Positions 50,190-61,290 are shown, counted from the first letter of the stretch. The stretch is DNA of 64,000 nucleotides from Sacculina carcini (GCA_916048095.2 OU696587.1:1380762-1444761); one strand, 5' to 3'. The notes: generated by a model from the sequence alone, not told the origin. Made by a program: numbers and translations.

Positions 50190-50459
50190 CACAACAAAAC
50201 ACAACAAACAATGGAATTGGTCCAAACAACTTCCACTGCAACGAAAATAAGACACCAGAATAAGCACTCAAGTAAATATAGGCCCCAATAAGACTTATTA
50301 AATCAATGTGAACTCAGAATATGACAGCAAGAAACTATTCAAACAACAAATGCAATTTCATAACAGATAATAACAGACCCTAGGAGGCATTGAATGCCTT
50401 ATACGCGTCGCAAGCGTCGAGGTCGCATCTTGGGCCAGGTCGCATCTTGGGCCGTCACA

Positions 50460-50786
50460 GCGGGAGCACTGTAGGTGCTGTGGCCGAGGAGTTGTGCCCT
50501 GTCGCGGCAGCCGGTGATGGAGAAGACTGCAGGTTGCGGCGGAGCACTGAAGAAAACGGGCGAGGCGGGAGCGTGGAGGACGCTGGGGCCTAACGTGTTG
50601 TGCTTCACCGCGGCCACAGTGTGTGCGTCTGGTGGAGCCGTCGAGTTGGATGGGCCGGAGCTGAATTTTGCGTGGTTGTTTTTGTTCATCTTCGTGCTTA
50701 TATTTGCTTTTTATTGTGCTGCTGTGTAGGTATTCTTGTCTTTCCGTATTTAGTTGTTTCTTAAGAAACAGGGGGACGTGTAGTTA
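50460..50786 (+). other. GC-rich region, right part, with polypurine-like end
   Basis: Would be continuous with 47563-48029 if the inverted-arm structure is an insertion. It ends in AAGAAACAGGGGGA (50763-50776), a polypurine-like tract, then TGTAGTTA (50779-50786), the same eight bases that start the solo-LTR-like block at 245. This supports an LTR element spanning 47.3-50.8 kb whose 3' LTR was cut by the LINE beginning at 50784. No gag or pol is readable. Confidence 0.35.
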
Positions 50787-51900
50787 TTAATTAATTATTA
50801 ATTACAGGCAAATCCAGTAGCATGGGAAGAGTGCAAGCACTATTACCACCCTAAGGTGGCCCCATGGACCGGAAGCGCCCAAAAAGTTAGAGGTTAGTTA
50901 GGTTAGTTAAAGTTAGTTAGAGGTTTTCGTTGAGTGTGTGTGTGGGGGGGGGCTTATGCTTCTTGTGTTTACAATAGGTATTATATTTTGCGGTATTCTA
51001 TTCCAAAATTCTATACTACGAAACTGAAAACTGTACTTCTTTATATTTGTTTTGGCTCTACTTTTTTGAAGATTTAAAGCATGTAAACGCGTGGAACTGG
51101 TCGGCTGGAACAGACTGGTATTTTGAATATTTTCTTTGCCTGTCATATATCTATATATAGCTATCACATCTCCTCTGACTCTTCTTTCTTCTAGTGTAGA
51201 TAGGTTCAATTTTCTCAGTCTTTCATTGTAGTCTAAATGTCTTGTCTCGTGTGATATTTTTGTAGCTGATCTTTGTACTTTCTCTAGTTTTTCCTTGTGC
51301 TTCTGTAAATGCGGACTCCATATTGTGACAGCGTATTCTAGAGATGATCTAATGTTAGCTATTATTAACTTTCTTAACATTTCGGCGTTGATATATGTGA
51401 AAGCTGTTTTAATATGTGCAATTTTGCAATTTGTCTTTTTGACTATTTCGGATATATGGTTTTCAGGAGACAGCTTGTGATTCATTATTACTCCAATGTC
51501 TTTTTCTTTTTGCGAATCCTGTAATGGTATATAATTCATGATGTAAGAATAGTTTGGTCTGAATTTACTAGTCCTAAATCGTACAATTCGACATTTGTTT
51601 GTATTAAATGACATTTGCCAGTGATCACTCCATAGTTCCAAATTTTCTATACATGTCTGTAAGTCTACACAATCTTCTAGGTTGAGAATATTGTTTTGTA
51701 GTTTGACATCGTCGGCAAACATGTTCATGTATATGTCTGACGGCACGACATCCTGAATATCATTTATATAAAAGATGAACATGATCGGCGCCATGACTGT
51801 GCCCTGAGGTACACCGCTTTTCACGTTTCTCCACGAAGATTTGTGCCCTTGTTGGTAGCCATGGCAACCGGCGTGAAAAACCAGCTGCACGGAGTGTTGC
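50784..51900 (-). pseudogene. 5'-truncated LINE: reverse transcriptase C-terminal half plus 3' tail
   Basis: The minus-strand frame 51923-50913 starts within RT: SSWRNVKSGVPQGTVMAPIM, FYINDI, then the FADD catalytic box (residues 69-72), then thumb and C-terminal region with NTNKCRIVRF, SLEYAVTIWSPHL and FWNRIP, typical of CR1/L2/Jockey-type LINEs. The first ~26 residues are unrelated, so the 5' truncation is at about 51.9 kb; motif A, the rest of RT and the endonuclease are gone. The frame is otherwise uninterrupted for more than 300 codons, suggesting a fairly young insertion. The ~100-bp 3' end (50882-50784) with a TTAATTAA-type tail recurs at 37776 and 39994. Confidence 0.85.
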
Positions 51901-51939
51901 ACACGGCCACCGTTATTGCGCAAGAATTCACTAATTAGT

Positions 51940-52043
51940 CGCCTTTAGCAAGGCGTAAAATTGCGGAATTCGTTGACAAAATTGGCCTTTATAAAGGCGC
52001 CTATGAGGTGTAATCGCTAAACGAGTGCGCCTTTAAAAAGGCG
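51940..52043. other. Three evenly spaced GCCTTT/AAAGGC hairpins
   Basis: CGCCTTTAGCAAGGCG (51940-51955), GGCCTTTATAAAGGCGCC (51984-52001) and CGCCTTTAAAAAGGCG (52028-52043) are related inverted repeats about 44 bp apart. They lie at the far end of the presumed gypsy LTR. Role unknown. Confidence 0.8.
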
Positions 52044-52794
52044 TGAAGAGATGCTATGGATACGTTCCAGTGCAGAAAAAGCAGCTGGGTTTTTCCAATG
52101 TATTAGCAAGTACAGCGTAGACTGGCAAAACAGCACGGCGAAATAACATTAAACACAAGGCGAGTATTGCAGAGGAGCAGCTGGAGATGTGCTTGCAGTG
52201 TTGCTGGAGAGAGTGGCGAGTGCGCAGGAACAATGAGTTCACTCAGCATTCTGCGCCACCTTATATAGCCCGATGATTCATGCCGTTGTCGGAGCGCGCC
52301 GGAAGTGTGTCCGACAACCACATAAACTCGAGCTGATATTGGTCTAAACGGTTGTGCTTTTGCGCAAAGCACGCGACTAAATGAATAGAGGACCGGGGTG
52401 CAACACGTACATCCACATACACAATACATTACAGTATATCTAAATAGGCAACACATATGAACAGCAAATACACATGCACGTTGATGCATATGAACAAGCC
52501 AACATGAACGTACACAATTCAAAAACTATACTAACGTCACTTATGCATACATACAAAACATTTAAACACAAAACAAGAATATGTTTTAATTATGTGTGGT
52601 TCCCTAGGACATGGTTCAATACACTACACATGTTTCGCGCATACAATAGTTTGGAATAACGTGCTACAACATTTTTCATCAAATTTATACCACAGTTTAA
52701 CGAATAACGTAGCATGTATATATATAATAAAAGTGTGCGCCTAAATACAAAAATATAACACATTAATATTTACATGGAACGAATGGCGCCTACA
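52044..52794 (-). repeat. 3' LTR of gypsy element 1 (inner limit certain, outer limit approximate)
   Basis: Minus-strand LTR starting TGTAGGCGCCATTCG at 52794, directly after the polypurine tract AGGGGGAGGGCCC. A TATA box (CTATATAAGG, 52261-52269) with a GC-rich stretch upstream marks the U3 promoter. The outer end is not fixed because no 5' LTR is present for comparison and the truncated LINE lies next to it; the LTR may extend through the hairpins to about 51.9 kb. Confidence 0.6.
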
Positions 52795-55700
52795 GGGCCC
52801 TCCCCCTAGAAGTGTCGAGGAGAAACGAGACACTGCGATAACGCACAGGTAGGCGCACGGCACGACCGCTCCTAGTACGCAAAATGGACTGTGGATGCGT
52901 GTATGTGTTGGTGTGTGTAGCTGTGTGTTCATGACCTGACCTGATAGGGTCTGCAGCAGATGTCGGTGTCCGTGGCACGGTTGTTGGAGGCACGAACAGT
53001 TCTGTGTTGTCACCGTCATCTCGATCATCTGGCGTCGCAGGGGTTGAAGCTGGCGAGTTTGGCTGCACTTCTTCGACGAAGGCCGGTTTGCAGCGATCGA
53101 TGGAGACGACCGCGCGCTCGCTGTTTGTCTTAATCGTGACGAGTTTGTCTGTACGATGAATGACGGGAAACGGCCCGTCGTACGGACAGTCTAGTGGGTA
53201 TCTGTGCTTGTCCCGACGGACAAACACATGTGTTGCCGTCTTCAGTGCTGCCGGAACGAACGATGGCTGGTTGACTGCTCGTGGAAGTCGTGGTCGGAGT
53301 TTGCGCATGTTATTGCGCAGCGATGAAGCGAATGAAGCCGGATCGCTGGCTGTCTGTGTTGAGTCGCTGATCAACTCGCCAGGAAGTCGCAGGGACGCTC
53401 CGTAGACCAGCTCGGCCGAGCAGGCGCCGACATCAGTTTTGTGCGTCGACCGTATACCCAGTAATGCCATGGGCAAAACGTCCATCCATGAAGATGTTTC
53501 AGCAGCGCAGAAACTTGCTTTGAGCTGCCGATGGAAGCGTTCAGCCATACCGTTGCTGCTTGGATGATAACTGGTGGTGCGTATGCGCTGACAGCCAAGT
53601 AGTCGAGTGAGTTCGGACCACAGAGACGATTAGAATTGTGCCCCGCGATCTGTTGTGATGGTTGTCGGCACGCCAAAGCGTGACACCCACTGATGGAGAA
53701 ACGCGCGTGCAACTGTCACTGCGCGAATGTCTGGCAAAGGAATGGCTTCCGGCCAGCGCGAAAATCTGTCCACACATGTGAGGAGGTATGACTGACCTTG
53801 TGACGGCGGCAGCGGTCCGACAATGTCCACGTGCACGTGACTGAAGCGTTCTCCAGGTGGCTGAAATGGTTGCACCGCACTTTTCGTGTGACGGGTAACT
53901 TTCGCTCGTTGACACTGTAGGCATGTTCGGCTCCATTTGCGCACGTCGCGGTCCATGTTCGGCCACACGAAGCGTGACGAGACAAGCTTCACAGTTGCAT
54001 CGATGCCTGGGTGTGAAAGATTGTGCAGAGAAGAAGTGTACGGCCGGCGTAATGCTGTCGGAAGCACTGGGCGAGGTCGACCGGTAGACTCGTCGCACAA
54101 AACTTTTGCTTCGCCGAACATGACATCGCGTAGCTTCAGCGATGACGTCGCGTTGCGAAGCGTTCCCAATGAAGCGTCTTCCCGTTGAGCCGCAGCTAGG
54201 GAGACGTAGTCGTCGACTGGGCACGACGGAACAGTCAGTACAGCTGTTGTTCTCGAGAGTGCATCCGCCACTGTATTTTTGTTGCCGGGTAGGTGCCGGA
54301 TCTCCGACACAAACTGGCTTATGAAATCCAAATGCCGCAACTCGCGAGGCGAGTATTTCTCTGACACTGAAGGCAGGGCATGCACGAGAGGGCGGTGATC
54401 GGTGAACACGACCACGTCACGCCCTTCGATTGTGTAGCGGAAGTGGCGAATGGCCATGTACACTCCGAGCAGTTCCCTGCCGAATGTGCTGTATCGCCGT
54501 TCAGTAGACGTCAGCGTCTTTGAAAAGTAGCTGAGAGGCTGCCACTCACCATTGGTGTGTTGCTGCAGTACTCCGCCAACACCAGTGTCCGATGCGTCGA
54601 CCAGGATACTCAAGGGAGCACCGGGGATTTGATGTGCAAGCATACTACGGTCGGCTAGAGCTGTTTTAGCTGCATTGAAGCTGTCGAGGCTCTGTTGTGT
54701 CCATGCTACCGGGGCTTTGGACCGTTTGGCGCGGTGTGTCAGAAGAGCGTGCAGGGGTTGTAGTATGGCAGCTGCGTTGGGTATAAAACGGTGATAATAC
54801 GCCACCATACCCAGAAACCGGCGAAGCTGAGACTGACTGGTCGGCTGTGGGAATTCCCTGATTGCACGCACCTTGTCGTCGAGTGGGAAAATTCCGCCGG
54901 GTGTGACACGATGTCCGAGGAAAGAGACCGTGTCGCGACCAAATACACACTTGTCTCTGTTGATCACTACGCCGTAGGACTGCAATTTCTGAAACAAGGC
55001 GCGGAGGTGTCCTAGATGTTCGTCTTCGTTTGTTGATGCCACCAAAATGTCGTCGAGATATGCGAAGCAGCCGTCAACACCGCGCAGAACTTCGTCGATG
55101 AAACGCTGGAACGTTGAACCGGCGTTGCGCAGGCCGAATGGCATTCGCACCATCTCGTACAGACCAAACGGCGTGGCGATGGCTGTCTTTGCGACGTCTG
55201 CTGCTTCAACGGGGATCTGGTGGTATGCGCGAACCAGGTCCACTGTTGAGAACACGTTGCAGCCACTGAGTTTTGCAGAAAAGTCTCGCAGGTACGGTAG
55301 TGGGTATCGGTCCGGAAGCGTTTGTGCGTTGAGTGCCCGGTAGTCGCCACACGGTCTCCATTGGCCGGGCAATTTCTTGGGTACCATGTGGAGAGGCGAT
55401 GACCAAGCACTCTTGGACGGTTGAATGATACCCAAGCGCAGCATTTTGTCAAATTCTTGCCTGGCGATGTTGGCTCTATCGGGGGCTAAACGCCGAGGAC
55501 GAATGTGGATCGGTGGGCCCTTGGTCACGATGTGGTGCGTCACATTGTGCTTGACTGCACCAGTTGCGCGCTCTTGAGTGATCTCAGGGAAAGATGCGAG
55601 TAAGCGTTTGTATGGGCTGGAATCGCTGCCATTGACAAAGCGTATGCCTGGTGAAGCGATACGTGAGGCTGACACGTTGGCGCACACGTGACCTTTGTGC

Positions 55701-56134
55701 AACAGCTGCTTCTTGGAGACGTCGACAACCAGTTCATTAGCGGCGAGAAAATCAGTGCCGAGTATGGGCATGCTGACGTCGGCTACAAGCACGCACCAGA
55801 CGAACGTGCGGGAATTAAAGACCATTGTGGCTTCGTACGTACCGAAGACGGAAATTTCCGAGCCATTAGCAGCTTGAAGTTGTTGGTCTGGTCGTGGTGT
55901 CTGCAGCTTGGTGCGTCGCGGTACAATGTTTTTAGGCACTACACTGACTTGTGCGCCTGTATCAATCAGGAACCGACGGCCGGATGTCTCGTCTTTGATA
56001 AAGAGAAGAGGTGCGCTTGTACGTGAGCCACCAGTGCACTGCGCGATGTGTTGGTGGCTTGTTAGTTTAAATGCCACGAGCAAGGAGGCGTGCAGCGACG
56101 CGCTGATGAGCCGAACCGGGCATGATAAAAACAC
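52790..56134 (-). pseudogene. Ty3/gypsy Pol polyprotein (PR-RT-RNase H-IN) with one nonsense codon
   Basis: Domain order by residue in the 834-codon first frame: protease DTG 58-60; RT with [11 protein letters not shown] (Asp 299), [12 protein letters not shown] and YLDD 359-362; RNase H Asp 513 and DALSR 624-628; integrase HHCC (His 704, 708; Cys 738, 741), Asp 770 and Asp 829. A TAA at 53630 stops translation just after GAQF. The same frame reopens and continues to a TAG at 52790 that overlaps the LTR start, carrying the rest of integrase and a basic C-terminal tail. The element is otherwise open, so it was active recently. Pol overlaps Gag by about 70 bp in another frame, consistent with frameshift expression. 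Confidence 0.9.
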
Positions 56135-56712
56135 AGACGTGGTTGGTTCATGCTACGGCGTACCGGTGAGCTGTCTCGTGAGCGAGCATCCGGTGATGGG
56201 GAACGGCGCCGAATTCTGTGTCGTGAGTTGTTCCTGTGTCTTGCCGGGAAACGCTCGTAATTTGGCCTTGTCGCCTTGTCGCGGGCTGCCATTTCCGATT
56301 CAATGCGTTTGTGTGAAAGCTCGAGTTGTTCAATTTTGGCGAGCAGGACAGCCATGTTGTCGTTGGATGACGGTGCCGTAGGAGAAATAGCTGCCACTGC
56401 TTGGGCCGCTTGTGTAGCCTCCAGGTAGCGGTCGGCGGCGTTGGCGAGCTCGTCGAGTTGAGCAGATGTTGGCAGAAGAGAGAGTGCTGCTCGTGTCCCT
56501 TGTGGCAGTCGCTGTAGAAACAGCGTGCGCAGCAAGCCGGTGTCTTCTGGCGTGTCGCCTGCCGCTGCCAGCTCGTTGCGTATGCAGCGCAGTAGCGCCG
56601 ATGGTCGTTGGTCGCCCAGCTGTTGTCGTGAAAGCAGAGCTTCCAGGCGAGACGTACGCGATTGTGCCAGACGAGACTGCAGGGCGGTACTCAACGCAGC
56701 GAAGGATCTTGA
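56062..56712 (-). pseudogene. Gypsy Gag, N-terminally truncated
   Basis: The minus-strand frame contains a helical capsid-like region (SFAALSTALQSRLAQSRTSR, LLSRQQLGDQRPSALL, FLQRLPQGTRAALSLL) and ends with an [15 protein letters not shown] segment and PCSW near the C-terminus, a Cys/His motif seen in this group of gypsy Gags. Gag forms the particle in which reverse transcription occurs. The N-terminal part and the 5' LTR are missing: at about 56712 the sequence changes into another gypsy family on the opposite strand, so the residues upstream in the open frame are not Gag. Confidence 0.75.
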
Positions 56713-57558
56713 TGTGCGAATGACAAGGCAAGGTGGTCGATCCTTCAGTCGCACCAAAGTTCTACCATCACCGACGAGTGTCGATGGTGCTAAGAGATTG
56801 GGTGGATGAAGAGTTGCGCCGGCTAGAAGCAGCGGGGATTCTGAGGCCGGTAAAAACCTCCAAATGGGCTGCTCCGCTAGTCACAGTTAGCAAAGCGGAT
56901 GGTGTTTCAGTAAGGCTTTGTGGAAGTTTTGACCTGACTGTGAACAAGGCGACGCATATTCATCACTACCCACTGACGAGTGTTGAAGATCTGATGGCTA
57001 AGCTGGCTGGTGGAGAGGTCTATACGAAAATTGACTTGAAGGATGCATACTTGCAAGATCCACTGGATGAAGCCAGTCAGCAATACACTGTCGTGAACAC
57101 ACACCGTGGATTGTTTGCACCGACCAGGCTAGTATTTGGCATATCTTCGACTCCTGCCATTTTTCAAAAGCGGATGGATATTCTGAGATATTATGAGATG
57201 TGGAAAATATGGCGGTATTTTTGGAGGACATTTGTGTTGCTGGTAAATCCGTAGAGGAGCACAAAGCTGATGTTCACGAAGTGCTTTGCAGACTCTTGGA
57301 GGAAGGACTGAATATAAATGCGGACAAGTGCAAGTCAGGTCAGTGGAATCGGTGACATATTTGGGTTACATTGTCAGCCAGAGAGGAGTGCAGCCCATGA
57401 ATGATAAAGAGGCAGCAATAAAGCAATCGCCACAAAATGTAGAGGAACTGAAATCGTATTTGGGACTGCTGGCCTATTACAGTGAATTCATTCCCATGTT
57501 GGCGCATGTGTCAGCACCTTTGTATGAGCTGCTGAAGAAAGATACCAGATGGCGCTAG
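56713..57558 (+). pseudogene. Gypsy element 2, reverse transcriptase fragment
   Basis: Different family from element 1 and opposite strand. RT motifs in order: EAAGILRPVKTSKWAAPLVT, KIDLKDAYLQ (first catalytic Asp), GLFAPTRLVFGISSTPAIFQ, then, after a frame shift near 57190, VFLEDICVAG where FLDD is expected, and LKSYLGLLAYYSEFIPMLAH. Another shift lies near 57330. The catalytic box carries Glu for Asp. From 57203 on, this fragment is part of the segmental duplication and recurs at 60365. Confidence 0.8.
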
Positions 57559-58129
57559 GAGGTCGAAAATCGGTATTTGAAGAGAACAAAAGAGTTTTTG
57601 TGTTCAACAATATGTTTGGCTTATTTCGACGGAAGTTTGCCGGTGATTGTTGCTGCGGACGCGGACTATTAACTACACACTCTATGCCTGCTACACACTA
57701 ACACAGACCGATCGCTGTATCGCACTCCCCAGCCCACACTGGCACAGAGAGTGTCATTTTATCACGTGACCGAGCGAAACAAGCGGTGCTGATCCAGTGG
57801 TTTTCAATCCACATCGGCTCACTCACACGTTCACGCTGGCCTCAAGCAAGTTCAACAGAAACAGCTTGTGGTCGTGCATTTTCACGCCACTGATAATGCA
57901 GTGAACACATAAGAACGACGCACAGTCCACGATTAATGTCGCTAATAGTGCTTTATCATAATTATCCATGACTAGCACAAATCGTTAGCTACAACGTGAA
58001 ATAATGGCCGAATTATTTTTTATTTAGATTATTATCATTATCGTTATTGTTGTTGAACAAACGAATTCACTACCAACTTCAAAACAAATTCACGAACAAA
58101 TTCACTACTCACAAGACATCACATCTTAC
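57559..58129. other. Non-coding DNA in duplication copy 1
   Basis: No gene recognised. The equivalent sequence in copy 2 is 60720-61290. It carries an ATTATTATCATTATCGTTAT repeat near 58030. Confidence 0.6.
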
Positions 58130-58388
58130 CAGTGCCGGATTTAGGCATGTGGAGGTCCCTGGGCAAGCTGTGTGTGGATGCCTACCTTGCTTGAGGCGGG
58201 TGGAGAGCGAAGCAAGCCTCACCGGGGGGCGCTGTAAGCTCCACCGGAAATCATCATTGCAAGTAATGATTTTTGGTCATCTTAATCACGTTTGCAAAAT
58301 GACCTCAAGGGTCCTTTTTGAGGCCCCCTAAATTGTGCAAGACCCTGGGCATGTGCCCTCTTTGTCTTACCCCCCAAATCCGGCCCTG
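58130..58388. mobile_element. hAT-like MITE, copy in duplication 1
   Basis: 259 bp with inverted ends CAGTGCCGGATTTAGG and CCAAATCCGGCCCTG. CAGGG-type inverted termini with CCGGATTT are common in hAT-derived MITEs. The flanking 8-mers CATCTTAC and TGGCTTAC share only the last five bases, so the target duplication is weak. No transposase. Confidence 0.65.
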
Positions 58389-58941
58389 TGGCTTACGATA
58401 AAACGCTGATTGTTCGTAGCACGGTAAATGTACCCAAACAAAAAACATTTCATGTACTGTTCAGCAGTGGGAAAGTTTTGATTGTGTTGTATTGCTTGAT
58501 GACGAAGGCAAACAGAAAAACACCCCTATCCTGTTATAACACTCATGTATAATTGAAAACACGAGATAAACTGGAGTGTATTTCATCAGCAATGCGACTA
58601 GCATGTGAGATGCATTCATGTGTGATGCATTGCCGCACGAGCCTCGCCTCATCAATAACAATCACAGCCCGATTCCCGTAACAATGTTGCAAGTACAATA
58701 CCCTGCTGCACGCACACAAGCACACCTGCTTAAAATACTACAATTGACATACTCTAACAATACACGCCGCCAACGTAATCATTGCAATATTATTACCAGC
58801 AAGCACACACACTCATACATAATCATGCCCAAGTTCATGACGAGATATTGAGCCTAAAAGAGTGAATCACATTCATATAGCTGTAAACAGTGTGTTTTAT
58901 GTGAATAAAGCATAAACAGCCAGTAAGTGACCGAAGTTTCA
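58389..58941. other. Non-coding DNA in duplication copy 1
   Basis: AT-rich, no gene seen. An AATAAAGCATAAAC near 58903 on the plus strand could be a polyadenylation signal, but no plus-strand gene ends there. Confidence 0.5.
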
Positions 58942-59040
58942 TGTGTGTGTGTGTGTGTATGTGTGTGTGTGGGTGTGTGTGTGTTGTGGGTGTGTGTGTA
59001 TGTGTGTATGTCATGTGTGTGTGTGCTTGTGTGTGTTTGT
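58942..59040. repeat. Imperfect (GT)n tract
   Basis: GT/TG-rich run with GGTGTG and TATG interruptions. The second copy at 62105-62198 is slightly shorter, which gives a length difference between the duplicates. Confidence 0.9.
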
Positions 59041-59759
59041 CTATATATTTTTGAACCGAGTGTTTTGTAATTCCATCATGTGTACATTTACAGTTGGTAC
59101 AGCTTCAAAATATTACCGGTACAATCATTAATGATCCACTCAGACAACCATTATAGCAGCAAGTAAATATGCAAATATATCCGCTGCATGGGAAAATATT
59201 CAGTAATTGCACGCGAGCCGTGGTAAGGGCTTGAACGATCTCTAGTGAAACGAGTTAGTGAACAGCGATCACGCACAGATCCATTATCAATAGTGTCAAT
59301 GAACATACACCGATCACACAGAACTGTGATCACATAGATCATAATACATGCCAAGCTCGGGGCAATGCTTCGTTGCTGCCTTGTTAAGAACACATATATA
59401 GCATTTACACACGCTTCAAGCACTGATCCAAAATCATATGCCTAGGCAGACAATACACAGTGCATACGATACATGTCTGTGCTATTTTTTGCAGTGCGAG
59501 AGGAACATATAAGCAGGCGAGTGTGACTGCAATTAACTACCAGCCACAATACTAACTGCCGCCTGGCATAATCTATATTACACACTGAAGAACATTGATC
59601 AACACAACACCGCACTCACATACCACCCACATAGCACATCCGCCTGACGACCCTGCTGACTACAGTGCCACCATTTATCATGAGTTTCATATTTTTTTAA
59701 TACACCAACGCAAAGCAAATAATGTTAACCAAAAAAGATATAACAACAAATCTCTGTCC
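59041..59759. other. Presumed 3' flank of the truncated PPP1R3-like copy
   Basis: Lies downstream of the minus-strand stop at 59760. No gene recognised; it may include former 3' UTR. It contains short GATCACA-type inverted words (about 59265-59340). Copy 2 equivalent: 62199-62916. Confidence 0.5.
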
Positions 59760-60331
59760 TCAAATTTGGCCTCCGGTCCACTCTTCTGGACTAGATTGGC
59801 CGATATTTTCCGGATGCATCACGCACTCAATGCAGTAGTTGAGCCCGTTATTGTTGTCCCAGTACTCGCGGTTCAGGCAGTAGAAGGCAATAGCAAGTTG
59901 TAGACGCTGGCCGGCACACAGTGTACTGCAGTAGATGGCAGTCTGGAAGCGGTCAGTTTGACCGTCGGAGGAGTACGGCATGTACGAAGCAGCACGCTCT
60001 GACCACGTGCTCCATTCGTCCATGGTGTAGCGCACAACAACGCGCTTCTCAAAGCCCAGGTTCAACACCCGCACTATGCAGCGAACCAGGCTGTCTTCTT
60101 CCCGACAGATTATATTCTCGAGCACAACTTTGCTCATATGCAGCCGATCAAGAAAGCCGGGAGTGGCGGATGGTGGCTGGAACAAAGGTTGTAATCTGCG
60201 GTAGCACTGCCGAGTCATAGCTCTGAATGTGAGCAAACGATTATCATTTTGTATATAATCGTTGCATGATAATCTTTGCATGACCGATGCCGGAATCACG
60301 GGAATTTCATCTTTAAAGGTTCGAATCTGCT
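59760..60331 (-). pseudogene. Truncated duplicate of the PPP1R3-like gene (CBM21 part only)
   Basis: Encodes the C-terminal ~189 residues of the gene at 62917-64000, from IRTFKDEIPVIPAS through the CBM21 carbohydrate-binding domain with the WDNNNGLNY motif to the shared stop. The RVxF phosphatase-docking motif lies upstream of the breakpoint and is absent. The open frame continues artificially to 60494 through the junction filler and into gypsy-2 sequence in antisense. With no PP1-binding motif and no own promoter it is most likely a pseudogene, though its frame is still intact. Confidence 0.8.
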
Positions 60332-60364
60332 CTGAATCTGAATCTGAAATCTGAATCTGAATCT
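60332..60364. repeat. Junction filler of (GAATCTG)n type
   Basis: 33 bp of repeated CTGAATCTGAAT words join the two duplication copies. The word GAATCTG occurs at the end of copy 1 (CGAATCTGCT), so the filler looks templated from the breakpoint. Confidence 0.85.
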
Positions 60365-61290
60365 GAAAATATGGCGGTATTTTTGGAGGACATTTGTGTT
60401 GCTGGTAAATCCGTAGAGGAGCACAAAGCTGATGTTCACGAAGTCTTTGCAGACTCTTGGAGGAAGGACTGAATATAAATGTGGACAAGTGCAAGTCAGG
60501 TCAGTGGAAACGTTGACATATTTGGGTTACATTGTCAGCCAGAGAGGAGTGCAACCCATGGAAGATAAAGAGGCAGCAATAAAGCAATCGCCACAAAATG
60601 TAGAGGAACTGAAATCGTATTTGGGACTGCTGGCCTATTACAGTGAATTCATTCCCATGTTGGCGCATGTGTCAGAACCTTTGTATGAGCTGCTGAAGAA
60701 AGATACCAGATGGCGCTAGGAGGTCGAAAATCGGTATTTGAAGAGAACAAAAGAGTTTTTGTGCTCAACAAGATAATTGGCTTATTTCGACGGAAGTTTG
60801 CCGGTGATTGTTGCTGCGGACGCGGACTATTAACTACACACTCTATGCCTGCTACACACTAACACCGACCGATCGCTGTATCGCACTCACCAGCCCACAC
60901 TGGCACAGAGAGTGTCATTTTATCACGTGACCGAGCGAAACAAGCGGTGCTGATCCAGTGGTTTTCAATCCACATCGACTCACTCACACGTTCACGCTGG
61001 CTTCAAGCAAGTTCAACAGAAACAGCTTGTGGTCGTGCATTTTCACGCCACTGACAATGCAGTGAACACATAAGAACGACGCACAGTCCACGATTAATGT
61101 CGCTAATAGTGCTTTATCATAATTATCCATGACTAGCACAAATCGTTAGCTACAACGTGAAATAATGGCCGAATTATTTTTTATTTAGATTATTATCATT
61201 ATCGTTATTGTTGTTGAACAAACGAATTCACTACCAACTTCAAAACAAATTCACGAACAAATTCAATACTCACAAGACATTACATCTTAC

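Larger units (their letters stand above)
48030..50459. mobile_element. Foldback-like element with 270-bp inverted arms
   Basis: 48030-48299 and 50190-50459 are inverted copies of exactly equal length. By eye they agree throughout, with one C/T difference near the inner end. Arms begin TGTGACGGCCCAAGATGCGA and contain a tandem CCCAAGATGCGACCT doublet and the palindrome AGGCATTCAATGCCT. Both outer flanks read GCGG, a possible 4-bp target duplication. The interior has no transposase frame but contains a SINE. Alternatives are two solo LTRs in opposite orientation or a local inversion duplication. Confidence 0.6.
57203..60331. repeat. Segmental tandem duplication, copy 1
   Basis: From GAAAATATGGCGG to CGAATCTGCT, repeated at 60365-63488 with scattered substitutions and small indels. 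It includes the end of the gypsy-2 RT fragment, non-coding DNA, a MITE, a (GT)n tract and the 3' coding part of the PPP1R3-like gene. Copy 1 lost the upstream part of that gene. Confidence 0.9.

Noticed and set aside
53937-56809. Plus-strand frames opposite the gypsy pol and gag
   Set aside because: They mirror the GC-rich minus-strand coding frame and have no independent motifs.
59760-60494. A new chimeric 244-residue gene from duplication copy 1
   Set aside because: The first ~55 codons are junction filler and antisense gypsy sequence with no promoter evidence. Only 59760-60331 is homologous to the gene.
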